The notes under the pieces were generated by a model that had not been told where the DNA came from, ran no database searches, and saw only the letters and a program-made list of their open reading frames with translations. 13,511 nucleotides of DNA from an uncultured Bacilli bacterium (GTDB lineage Bacteria > Bacillota_I > Bacilli_A > RF39 > UBA660), in assembly GCA_947630205.1 (NCBI GenBank), contig CANRGW010000021.1, forward strand, positions 1 to 13,511, given 5' to 3'. The translations under genes were made by a program, and so were the position numbers. This document shows, in pieces, positions 6,219 through 13,377 of this stretch (positions are counted from its first letter, which is position 1; every line of letters starts with the position of its first letter).

Positions 6219-6815
6219 TTAATTTGTAATAAAAAATACATCTTTATTTTTAAAATAAGCATAATTTATATCTTTCAATTCTAAATTATTTTCATAAATT
6301 TTATTAATTATCCATTCATAACTTTTATTAATACTCATTAAATTATCTTTTAAAATTTTTCCATCAATAATTAAACTAATTGGATAATTTTTAATTGAAT
6401 TTTTCCGAAATATTATTAAATCATTATTCTTTTTTATACAGTAATCTACTGAACTAGGATTATTTATTCCTCTTTTCTTTAAACTATATAATAAGTTCTC
6501 ATAAGTATAATTTTCTTTAATTAATTCATGAAAATTAACAATCCCCCGATTGATAAAAACTTTATCTTCTAAATTAACTTTACTAATCTCTTTATTATAT
6601 AAAAACATATATAAATAATAAATTGCAATAATTACTAAAGAACCTAAAAGTGTATATAAAATATTTAATTCTTTATCTAAAACAAAAATAATTATATTAA
6701 AAATAAACAATAAAACCAATGTTTCTAAAATCGTTATTTCTTTTTTATTAAATATATGAAAAACAGTCATTAAAATAATAATATCAACAAAAATGTGGAT
6801 AAAAAAAGAAAACAT
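6219..6815 (-). CDS. YetF-family (DUF421) membrane protein
   Basis: 198 aa from the chosen start. Three N-terminal membrane segments (about residues 1-22, 29-46 and 54-78) precede a soluble part. The soluble part holds the YetF pattern: VFINRGIVNFHELI, a helix ENLLYSLKKRGINNPSSVDY, then a second half with PISLIIDGKILKDNLMSI and a further helix. The family (PF04239) is widespread in Firmicutes membranes and poorly understood; in Bacillus some members help germination-related functions or pair with a DUF3290 protein, and no DUF3290 gene is visible here. The start at 6815 is preferred because AGGTGATATT precedes it; the in-frame ATG at 6836 has no ribosome binding site. It is the last gene of the SipW operon, 39 nt after its neighbour, directly before the terminator. 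Family assignment is by motif pattern read by eye. Confidence 0.72.
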   Translation of the reverse strand: MFSFFIHIFVDIIILMTVFHIFNKKEITILETLVLLFIFNIIIFVLDKELNILYTLLGSLVIIAIYYLYMFLYNKEISKVNLEDKVFINRGIVNFHELIKENYTYENLLYSLKKRGINNPSSVDYCIKKNNDLIIFRKNSIKNYPISLIIDGKILKDNLMSINKSYEWIINKIYENNLELKDINYAYFKNKDVFFITN

Positions 6816-6854
6816 AATATCACCTATAGATATCATGTTTTTATTTTACTATTT

Positions 6855-7355
6855 TTATTCAGTTACTTTACCTTTTTTATCATTAACTTTTGTTTTTTTC
6901 TTAGACTCATTATTATTACCTTTTACATATCCCTCAATCATTAAGATAATATTAGCAAACGATAGAACATAAAGCATTATTTTCATAGGTGCTATTTGAT
7001 CTGAAAAATAATTAAAGTTTATATCATAACCATATTTATACCAAAAATACATATTTTTATCAAATAAGGCTCTATAGCAAAAATAAGTTATAGTCAACAT
7101 TACGAAAAATGAAGTTACATTATAAAATAAGGAATTACGAACATTATTTTGTTCAAAAATAAAATTAGTAAGACAAAGTATTATAAGAAGAAAGAAAGGG
7201 AAAATAACCGAAATAAATTCTGTAAAGTTAGCACCAAACAATTCTTTCTTCAAACGTTGAAACATAAGAGCAACGATATATATTGTTACAATCATTAAAA
7301 TAGGCAAAAGAATATTTTTTAATATATATAAGATTTTATTAAGAACCTTATTCAT
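6855..7355 (-). CDS. Unrecognised four-TM membrane protein in SipW operon
   Basis: 166 aa; I do not recognise a family. Four hydrophobic segments are visible at about residues 12-32, 46-66, 78-98 and 122-143, with a Lys-rich cytoplasm-like tail (NNNESKKKTKVNDKKGK). The aromatic-rich segment KNMYFWYKYGYDINFNYFSD lies between TM3 and TM4, probably outside. A GTG three codons earlier (7364) is possible, but it sits inside the ribosome binding site AGGAGGTG, which is correctly spaced for ATG 7355. The start overlaps the 3' end of the preceding gene by 8 nt, so translation is probably coupled and the two products may work together. Function unknown; position suggests a role in surface protein export or assembly. 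Confidence 0.8.
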   Translation of the reverse strand: MNKVLNKILYILKNILLPILMIVTIYIVALMFQRLKKELFGANFTEFISVIFPFFLLIILCLTNFIFEQNNVRNSLFYNVTSFFVMLTITYFCYRALFDKNMYFWYKYGYDINFNYFSDQIAPMKIMLYVLSFANIILMIEGYVKGNNNESKKKTKVNDKKGKVTE

Positions 7356-8022
7356 TAACTTCACCTCCTGCCTGATTGATATCTTTAGAAAGATTTAAAA
7401 TGATATCAGCAAATTCATTGTAAGAACTAGCAATATTTTCATAATCAACGGCTAAAGGGTCGCGAATAGTTGAAGCCGTTATATTGGTATTAAAATAATA
7501 ACTGCTATTATTTTGAATTTCATCAAGTGAGTATTCAACTTTAGAGGCTAAAGCATCAATTGTATTTTTTATATAAGGAGCCGTTGTTTTAAATTTAGTG
7601 GGAGCCTCATCACCTATTAAATAACTAAGATGAATTGCCCAACATATATTAAGAAGATCAGTTTGAAATTTAGAACCTAATTTATAAACATCAACTGGTT
7701 TATAATAAGTACCAGGTTTAAGCGTTGCTAAAGTACCTTCGCCACCAAGAACAGCATTACAAGATGTTAATTTTCCATATAATTCTCGACTTTCATTATC
7801 TTTATTGCTTTTTTTACTAAAAGTTTCTAAATTCGTTTTTATTTCTTCAATTTTACTAATATAATTTCCATAATTACTATCACTATTTCTAATATATAAT
7901 GGAGCCGATAACTCTCGTGAGTGATAATAATTCATTACTAAATAAAAACTACTAATCACAAAAACTAAACCAACTGCTGTATAAGCAATAATATGTAAAT
8001 ACTCAGCAATAAATTTTTTCAT
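7348..8022 (-). CDS. Unrecognised membrane-anchored extracytoplasmic protein in SipW operon
   Basis: 224 aa, family not recognised. A short N-terminus (MKKFIAEY) and one hydrophobic segment (~9-31) form a signal anchor; the remaining ~190 residues should be outside the cell. That part is predicted mostly helical by eye (ISKIEEIKTNLETF, PYIKNTIDALASKVEYSLDE, ENIASSYNEFADIILNL). It contains two cysteines (in KLTSCNAVLGG and LLNICWAIHL) that could form a disulfide. A good AGGGAGA ribosome binding site precedes the ATG. It is 27 nt downstream of the small TasA-like gene and its end overlaps the next membrane protein gene. No catalytic motif is apparent; a structural or scaffolding role at the surface is a guess from context. 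Confidence 0.82.
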   Translation of the reverse strand: MKKFIAEYLHIIAYTAVGLVFVISSFYLVMNYYHSRELSAPLYIRNSDSNYGNYISKIEEIKTNLETFSKKSNKDNESRELYGKLTSCNAVLGGEGTLATLKPGTYYKPVDVYKLGSKFQTDLLNICWAIHLSYLIGDEAPTKFKTTAPYIKNTIDALASKVEYSLDEIQNNSSYYFNTNITASTIRDPLAVDYENIASSYNEFADIILNLSKDINQAGGEVNE

Positions 8023-8049
8023 ATAATCTCCCTCTTTATTCTTTATTAA

Positions 8050-8592
8050 TTAATTATTATTTAAAGTTACTTTATAATGATAATGTTTACCAGTCCATTC
8101 TTCCGCTTCTTGATGAATAAATACTCTTAATTCATATTTATTGATTGTATTAGAGTCAATTGTTCTTTCATCTAAAATATTATTAGTAATATTAGAAAGG
8201 TAATCTTGTTTTATTACTTTATCATTTAACTTTAATTGATATTCTAATTGTTGTCTTTTTAAAAGTGTTTCTTCAGTACAACCATCATCAACTAAATTTA
8301 AAGGAATATCTTCAATTAAAAGTGTATAATTATGTTTTTTATTATGAGCGTTTTCAATTTCAAATACATAAGGTGTAACTTTAGAAATATCTTCTTCCCC
8401 TATTTTTACAGCATCAACATCATAAACATTTTCGGTATCTTTAAGTACAACCGTTTCACTTTCTCCATTGGGAGAAGAATTACCATAATTCTCACTAGCC
8501 CGTGAGAAAAAAGTATACCAATTATAAGTACCAATTGCTATAAAAACAACTAATATCAATCCTGCTAAAACTAGTAACCCTTTATTTTTCAT
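8050..8592 (-). CDS. Small TasA/camelysin-like exported protein (candidate SipW substrate)
   Basis: 180 aa. A hydrophobic signal segment (~4-22) is followed by GTYNWYTFFSRASE, reminiscent of the GTYAYFSDTE junction of camelysin/TasA precursors. Residues ~70-180 look like a beta-sandwich with the strand pattern of SipW-dependent proteins: YVFEIENAHNKKHNYTLLIE, LEYQLKLNDKVIK, then the late motif NTINKYELRVFIHQ and YHYKVTL at the end. A single Cys lies near residue 105. The gene lies 6 nt downstream of the signal peptidase gene, matching the usual pairing of SipW peptidases with their substrates. The assignment rests on pattern and position, not on a database match. It could instead be an unrelated accessory anchor protein. 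Confidence 0.68.
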   Translation of the reverse strand: MKNKGLLVLAGLILVVFIAIGTYNWYTFFSRASENYGNSSPNGESETVVLKDTENVYDVDAVKIGEEDISKVTPYVFEIENAHNKKHNYTLLIEDIPLNLVDDGCTEETLLKRQQLEYQLKLNDKVIKQDYLSNITNNILDERTIDSNTINKYELRVFIHQEAEEWTGKHYHYKVTLNNN

Positions 8593-8598
8593 ACATTT

Positions 8599-9219
8599 CT
8601 ACCTCTTCTTTATATTCTTTATTTTTTTAGATAATTTTGAAGTTTTAATAAGTTTTATTATGTCAAATGTAATAATTCCAACACAAGGAACAACGATAGC
8701 AATAATCCAACCATAAGCATTAGATAAGAAATATTGAATATAACCTATTTTCGGAATTCGCATTATAACTTTACCATATATTTGGTCTCCAGAAACTGGC
8801 ATACTATCAGGAGTTTCATTAGCATCTCCTTTAAATATATATACTTTTTCACCATCTTCATTGACATCTGTACCAATAATACGGTGCGTTATCATAATAC
8901 CAAACCATCGAGGATCTTTAGACAAATATGTACAAACATCACCTATTTCTAACTCTTCTTCACGTTTAATTAAAATAGCATCTTGAACGTGAATAACAGG
9001 TTCCATACTTGTACTTACAATAACATAAGCACCATATAAAGGGGGCTTCCAATTCCCCGTACTAGCATTTTTCCGAACATCTATGTAATAGGCTATAAAC
9101 AAAACTCCAATTAAAATCAAAATAACAATAATGGAATTCATAATTATAGTTGTTACAAAATTTGCCCACCATTTTATACTTTGCCATACGCCTCTTTTTT
9201 CTTTTCTCTCACTTTGCAT
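8599..9219 (-). CDS. sipW: SipW-type (ER-type) signal peptidase I
   Basis: 206 aa. An N-terminal membrane anchor (~22-46) is followed by the catalytic motif STSMEP with nucleophile Ser71. The second conserved block is ITHRIIG, with His112 replacing the general-base Lys of ordinary bacterial signal peptidases. The third is FKGDANETPD, with Asp132. The spacing of these residues (41 and 20) is almost the same as Ser47-His87-Asp106 of Bacillus SipW, so this is the Ser-His-Asp class. A second membrane segment (~170-188) and a strongly basic tail close the protein. Such enzymes remove signal peptides from TasA/camelysin-type proteins encoded nearby, and both flanking genes encode candidates. The ribosome binding site AGGTGA overlaps the end of the upstream gene, whose stop is only 6 nt away. 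Confidence 0.93.
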   Translation of the reverse strand: MQSERKEKRGVWQSIKWWANFVTTIIMNSIIVILILIGVLFIAYYIDVRKNASTGNWKPPLYGAYVIVSTSMEPVIHVQDAILIKREEELEIGDVCTYLSKDPRWFGIMITHRIIGTDVNEDGEKVYIFKGDANETPDSMPVSGDQIYGKVIMRIPKIGYIQYFLSNAYGWIIAIVVPCVGIITFDIIKLIKTSKLSKKIKNIKKR

Positions 9220-9225
9220 TTTTTA

Positions 9226-9957
9226 TCACCTATCCAAAGAAGCCGCATAAATATTTATTTTAACCGCAAAAGTTTTATTAGAAAAATTTTCATCAACTAT
9301 CGCATTATCACTAACCCACATACGTAAAGTAAAATTAATTCGTCCAGCCTCAACATCATCTTTTGTAACTTTATCACTATAAAGAACTACACCATCTACT
9401 CCTTCTTGCGTACTTTTTTTATAATCAGAATAGGTTCTAACTTTACCATTTAAAAGTGTTGATGTTAATTCTTCATTTTCATTTTTCGTAAGATATAACT
9501 TTACATAATTAGGATTTAAAGTTTTATTAGTATCTGGATTATTAGGAACGGCTGTTATTTCATAATAAATATCTTTTGTGGCACTACCAAGAACAATGGA
9601 AAAATTATAAACGGAATTTTTACCACTAAATAACTTACCTTTACTATCAGGTATTGGAAATTGATTAGTTAAATTAATGCCACCGGAAAAGTCCCCAACA
9701 GTCTCATCATAAACAATTAAGTATTTATCCTCATCATCATTATCAGTTAAACTTGAAATAATTGAATTTATGGTCTCATTTTTTTGTAAAAAACTAATAG
9801 TTGAAAAAGATAACCCTAAAGCAAACAATACAGCAATAGTTGTAAACAAGAACAAAAGAATAAAAGGAGGATATTTTTTTTGACGGGCTTCATCTTCTAA
9901 TTCATTTTGAATTTCTGCTAATTCTTCTTCGTTATATTCTCTATCGTTATCTTTCAT
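9226..9957 (-). CDS. TasA/camelysin-like exported protein, first gene of the SipW operon
   Basis: 243 aa from the chosen start. An unusually long acidic cytoplasmic N-terminus (~1-31) precedes one hydrophobic segment (32-57), then about 185 extracytoplasmic residues. The exported part shows the TasA-like beta-sandwich pattern: QFPIPDSKGKL, YNFSIVLGSATKDIYYEITA, NYVKLYLTKN, and the highly typical closing motif INFTLRMWVSDNA followed by NKTFAVKINIYA. In known systems such proteins are SipW substrates that form surface fibres or coats. No clear small-x-small cleavage site follows the hydrophobic segment, so it may remain anchored. ATG 9957 has a CGGAGGT ribosome binding site; the in-frame ATG at 9987 would lie at or upstream of the transcription start. 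The gene ends in TGA. It heads an operon running to 6219. Confidence 0.8.
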   Translation of the reverse strand: MKDNDREYNEEELAEIQNELEDEARQKKYPPFILLFLFTTIAVLFALGLSFSTISFLQKNETINSIISSLTDNDDEDKYLIVYDETVGDFSGGINLTNQFPIPDSKGKLFSGKNSVYNFSIVLGSATKDIYYEITAVPNNPDTNKTLNPNYVKLYLTKNENEELTSTLLNGKVRTYSDYKKSTQEGVDGVVLYSDKVTKDDVEAGRINFTLRMWVSDNAIVDENFSNKTFAVKINIYAASLDR

Positions 9958-9977
9958 ATTTACCTCCGTATAATAAG

Positions 9978-10006
9978 ATAATAACACAAACTAGGCAAAT
10001 TTACAA
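9978..10006 (-). promoter_or_regulatory. Sigma-A promoter of the SipW/TasA-like operon
   Basis: Minus strand: -35 TTGTAA (10006-10001), 17-bp spacer, -10 TATTAT (9983-9978), with predicted start near 9971, just before the GGAGG site. A second overlapping arrangement (TTGCCT, 17 bp, TATTAT) would place the start inside the ribosome binding site and is less likely. A-tracts upstream of the -35 (minus strand, about 10019-10032) could act as an UP element. Confidence 0.65.
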
Positions 10007-10034
10007 CTTCAAATATGATTTTTTTTATTTTTAT

Positions 10035-10044
10035 ATACATGTAT
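10035..10044. promoter_or_regulatory. ATACATGTAT palindrome upstream of the SipW operon promoter
   Basis: A perfect 10-bp palindrome about 30 bp upstream of the -35 box, in the only sizeable gap between the BIG2 gene and the operon. It could be a regulator site, but short palindromes are common in AT-rich DNA. Confidence 0.2.
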
Positions 10045-10087
10045 TTGTCTATATTTTTATAATAAGATAATTATAATGGACAATTAA

Positions 10088-10120
10088 GAAAAAGTGGAAA
10101 GTTTTTTAACTTTCACACTT
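10088..10120 (-). terminator. Rho-independent terminator of the BIG2 protein gene
   Basis: Inner stem GAAAGTT/AACTTTC with a 4-nt loop, extended by AAGTG/CACTT with one bulged base, and on the minus strand followed by UUUUUC. It starts 11 nt after the stop codon at 10131. Confidence 0.87.
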
Positions 10121-10130
10121 AATTTAAAAA

Positions 10131-12479
10131 TTAATAAGTTAAGCCGCCCCATTCAACTGCTGCAAAGCCATTACGTTTAAAACTTTCAAGTTTTTGTTCT
10201 TTAATTGGAACTTCATTTTCAACCTTTTTTATATGTATTAAAACTCTTAATAAAGTATCTGGTTTTGGCGAGATAAGCAATTTATTATAACTTTCTCTTT
10301 CTTTGGTTAATTCAAAATATACTAAACTTTTTTCATTTCTTTCTAAAATTGGTAACCAGAACATTATAAATTCATTACGTTCACGAGCATTTAAACCTAT
10401 TATATCTAATTTTTCTTCTAAGAAGGAAATAGCATTTTCTTTGGTTACATAAAAGCCCTCTTTAAAATCTACTTCATGATGTTTTTCTTCATCCCAGAAT
10501 AATCCATAATAATATTTATTATCTTTATCATATAAGTCTCCATTAGGATAAGCCGTTACTGACCAATTATTAATATATTTAGGATAAGTTGTCATTAAAT
10601 ATTCTGGATGTTCAAAATTAACTTTTACATTAGTTTTTTGAATTGGATATAAATATAATATTGGTTTATAAACTACTACGGAACTAGCACTTCCTGAAAA
10701 AGAAGAACTATCCGTATTTAAAACATTAACAATACAAGTTGATGCTGAACCTCCTCCTTTTGGAGTTACAGTAATGGTTGTCTTTCCTTTACCAACTGCT
10801 GTAACAATTCCATTACTATCAACTGTTGCTATACTAGGGTCACTACTTTTAAAAGTAACTGCCTTATTACTTGCATTATTTGGAATTATAGTTGGAACTA
10901 AAGTAAATGTACAACCAATTTCTGATAAAGTAACACTTGTAGAATTTAAACTTACACCTGTTGGTTTTATTAATTTAACATTAACTTTTACACTTGCTTG
11001 TAAACGATTTCTTTTGGTAGTTGCTGTTATAGTTACGGTTCCCTCTTTAATACCTTTAACAATACCATTAGCATCAACCGTTGCTATACTAGTATCACTA
11101 CTTTCAAAATCAACTGATTTAAAGGTTGCATTTTCGGGTTTAATAATTGGGCTTAAAGTAATTGTATTGCCAATTCCAACAGAATAAGTACTATTACTAA
11201 ATGATATATTGGTTTCTTCAACCTCTTTTCCATGATTAACTACTTCAATCGTTGCTGTATCAGTATAACCTCCATCAGCTGCTTTAGCCGTTATAACAGT
11301 ACTACCAACACTTAAAGTTTTTACATAACCACTTTTATCAACCGTTGCAACATTTGGATTACTACTTGACCAAGTAATAGTTTTATTACTTGCATTACTT
11401 GGTTTAAAGGCTACAACTAATTGTTTATTAACTCCAAGGGGCAATACTGAATAATTAGTTGTTATATCAATTTCTTTTAAATTTAAAGAATAATTTCCAA
11501 CTGTAACGGTACAAGTATCCGTTATATTATTAACACTTTTAGCAACAATTGTTGTTGTTCCAACACCAGTTGCTGTAATTAATCCTCGACTATTAACTGT
11601 TGCAACTTTTGTATTACTACTTGACCAAGTTACAGTCTGAGGAGCCGAAGTTGGTGTAACTGTTGCAATCAATTGATTAGTTGAACCTAATTTTAATGTA
11701 ATATTCTTATCATTAAGTTTAAGCGTTTTAGGATAAGTAGTCGTTTCAACACTTTCCCCCTCAACAACCGTTGCTTCTCCTTTTTTATAAACAGTAACAT
11801 AAGCAGTATCACTTATAGCACCATTACTTGATGATACTGTTATAATAGCACTACCCTCTTTATGACCAGTTATAACTCCTTTAGAGTTTACCTCAGCAAC
11901 ACTTGAGTCACTACTTGAAAAAATTAAATTTAATTCCGTTGCATTAGAAGGTGTTGTTCTATAAGATAAAGTTGTCTTATAGCCAACTGCTACATTGATA
12001 TATTTTTCATTAACATTAATACCTGAAAGCAAAACATTCTTATCAGATACGGTTACAGCACATTCACTCAATTTTTCATTTATAATTGTCTTGACAGTAA
12101 TAACAGCCGTTCCATTTCGTAAAGCCTCAGCATAACCAGATACCTCATTAACTTTTACAACACTTGGGTCACTACTTTCCCAAACAACTTGCTTATTAGT
12201 TGAATTTTCTGGTAAAACCGTATAAACAAATTGGTATCCACTACCCCTTTTTATACCAATTTCATTTTGATTAAGCAAAACGGCCTCTGGTGTAACATCA
12301 GATTTTAAACTTATAACTCCAAAATGAATTAAAGCTAGAAATAAAACTATAAAAACAATAATAACCAAAAGAATTTTCCAAACAAGTGAAAAAACACGAT
12401 TAGAAAAAGTTGGTTCTTTCTCAGTTACATAAATTTCTGGATCCTTATGAATATTTTTACTATTAAATTCCGTATACAT
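10131..12479 (-). CDS. Membrane-anchored surface protein with six BIG2 Ig-like domains and a conserved C-terminal domain
   Basis: 782 aa. A 32-residue cytoplasmic N-terminus and one transmembrane segment (33-56) anchor the protein. Six BIG2 domains follow at about 60-142, 145-230, 240-330, 330-415, 420-505 and 505-585, each with the pattern WSSSNxxVATVxxxGxVxAxxxGxxxITA. A Ser-rich linker (SSSFSGSASS) leads to a separate domain (601-782) starting YKPILYLYP. That domain contains TYPKYINNWSVTAYPNGDLY, YYGLFWDEE, RNEFIMFWLP, PKPDTLLRV and a closing GFAAVEWGG. I recall similar domains at the C-termini of exported proteins of gut Firmicutes, but know no function. The start at 12479 is chosen because GGAGGG precedes it; the in-frame ATG at 12491 overlaps that site. 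Own promoter and terminator. BIG2 domains usually act as spacers or in adhesion, so this is probably a stalked surface protein. Confidence 0.88.
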   Translation of the reverse strand: MYTEFNSKNIHKDPEIYVTEKEPTFSNRVFSLVWKILLVIIVFIVLFLALIHFGVISLKSDVTPEAVLLNQNEIGIKRGSGYQFVYTVLPENSTNKQVVWESSDPSVVKVNEVSGYAEALRNGTAVITVKTIINEKLSECAVTVSDKNVLLSGINVNEKYINVAVGYKTTLSYRTTPSNATELNLIFSSSDSSVAEVNSKGVITGHKEGSAIITVSSSNGAISDTAYVTVYKKGEATVVEGESVETTTYPKTLKLNDKNITLKLGSTNQLIATVTPTSAPQTVTWSSSNTKVATVNSRGLITATGVGTTTIVAKSVNNITDTCTVTVGNYSLNLKEIDITTNYSVLPLGVNKQLVVAFKPSNASNKTITWSSSNPNVATVDKSGYVKTLSVGSTVITAKAADGGYTDTATIEVVNHGKEVEETNISFSNSTYSVGIGNTITLSPIIKPENATFKSVDFESSDTSIATVDANGIVKGIKEGTVTITATTKRNRLQASVKVNVKLIKPTGVSLNSTSVTLSEIGCTFTLVPTIIPNNASNKAVTFKSSDPSIATVDSNGIVTAVGKGKTTITVTPKGGGSASTCIVNVLNTDSSSFSGSASSVVVYKPILYLYPIQKTNVKVNFEHPEYLMTTYPKYINNWSVTAYPNGDLYDKDNKYYYGLFWDEEKHHEVDFKEGFYVTKENAISFLEEKLDIIGLNARERNEFIMFWLPILERNEKSLVYFELTKERESYNKLLISPKPDTLLRVLIHIKKVENEVPIKEQKLESFKRNGFAAVEWGGLTY

Positions 12480-12506
12480 ATTACCCTCCATCTACTATAT
12501 AAATTG

Positions 12507-12515
12507 ATTATAACA
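12507..12515 (-). promoter_or_regulatory. Extended -10 promoter of the BIG2 protein gene
   Basis: Minus strand TGTTATAAT: a consensus TATAAT (12512-12507) with a TGn extension. The -35 region is poor (TTTTAA at 17 bp), as is usual for extended -10 promoters. The start would be near 12500, 20 nt before the ATG. truB stops just upstream with no visible terminator, so read-through may add to expression. Confidence 0.65.
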
Positions 12516-12529
12516 TAATTGTTAAAAAA

Positions 12530-13372
12530 TTAAAATACCTTAAATGCTTGAAATTGTTCATTTTTTTCTTTTTTATAAATTGCCAATTCTTGACCATCTT
12601 TATCTAAAAATAAAATATAGTTACTATCATCTTTCCAATTAATTTTATTACCATTTTGAATTTTCTTAAGCAAATTAGCATCCTTAACTACAATATTTTT
12701 AAAATCAAGAGCATCTTTTATTTTTATTAATTTAAAGTCATCCTCTACTTTATAACTATCTTCAATTTTAAATTTTCCACTTTTAGTTCTTACTAAATCC
12801 TGCATTGTACAATAAATACCTAAAGATTTTCCAATATCTGCAATCAAACTTCTAATATAAGTACCTTTACTAACTAAAGTTTTAAAAACAAATGTTTTTT
12901 CTTCTGCATTATAATTTAATAATTCTATTTCTTTAATCTCTACTAATCTTTTAGGTAATTCAACCGAAATATTATTTCTTGCATATTCATATAATTTTTT
13001 TCCATTAATTTTTACAGCCGAATACTTCGGAACTTCTTGATAATATTCTTTCTTAAAGGACTTTAAAACTTCTTCCAACCTAAAAAAAGATAAAGAAAAA
13101 TTATTATCTTCTTTAAGAACATTTCCTGTTATATCCAAAGTATCCGTTAAAACTCCCATTTTTACCGTTGCAATATATTCTTTATAATCTAAAGTCAATA
13201 ATTCCATTATTTTAGTACCTTTACCAAGACCAACAATAAGTAATCCGGTTGCAATTGGATCTAAAGTACCTGCATGTCCTACTTTTTTCATGTTTACCTT
13301 TTTCATTATTTGATTAACAACATCTCTACTTGTAAGACCTTTTTCTTTATTAACAAGTAACACACCATCCAT
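12530..13372 (-). CDS. truB: tRNA pseudouridine(55) synthase TruB
   Basis: 280 aa, slightly shorter than Bacillus or E. coli TruB (about 310). It isomerises U55 to pseudouridine in the T-loop of tRNAs. The N-terminus has GVLLVNKEKGLTSRDVV, then the catalytic motif VGHAGTLDPIATGLL with the nucleophile Asp38. Further family blocks are YKEYIATVKMG, the DTLDITG segment, VPKYSAVKINGKKLYEYAR with the active-site Tyr, and SKGTYIRSLIADIGKSLG. The C-terminal ~55 residues are a reduced PUA-like part (LKKIQNGNKINW). An AGAGGA ribosome binding site sits 9 nt before the ATG and overlaps the end of the upstream partial ORF, 5 nt away, so the two are probably co-transcribed. There is no terminator after truB before the BIG2 gene's promoter. 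Confidence 0.96.
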   Translation of the reverse strand: MDGVLLVNKEKGLTSRDVVNQIMKKVNMKKVGHAGTLDPIATGLLIVGLGKGTKIMELLTLDYKEYIATVKMGVLTDTLDITGNVLKEDNNFSLSFFRLEEVLKSFKKEYYQEVPKYSAVKINGKKLYEYARNNISVELPKRLVEIKEIELLNYNAEEKTFVFKTLVSKGTYIRSLIADIGKSLGIYCTMQDLVRTKSGKFKIEDSYKVEDDFKLIKIKDALDFKNIVVKDANLLKKIQNGNKINWKDDSNYILFLDKDGQELAIYKKEKNEQFQAFKVF

Positions 13373-13377
13373 ATATA

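Noticed and set aside
8734..8952. 72-aa plus-strand ORF
   Set aside because: Entirely antisense to the sipW catalytic region, whose conserved motifs account for the sequence.
10774..11187. 137-aa plus-strand ORF, hydrophobic and repetitive
   Set aside because: It is antisense to BIG2 domains 5 and 6; its repeats mirror the BIG2 repeats (codons of the ATV motif) and it has no promoter or ribosome binding site.
10131..12479. Possible DNA tandem repeat array
   Set aside because: The recurring bases reflect diverged BIG2 protein domains rather than exact DNA repeats; there is no uniform unit.
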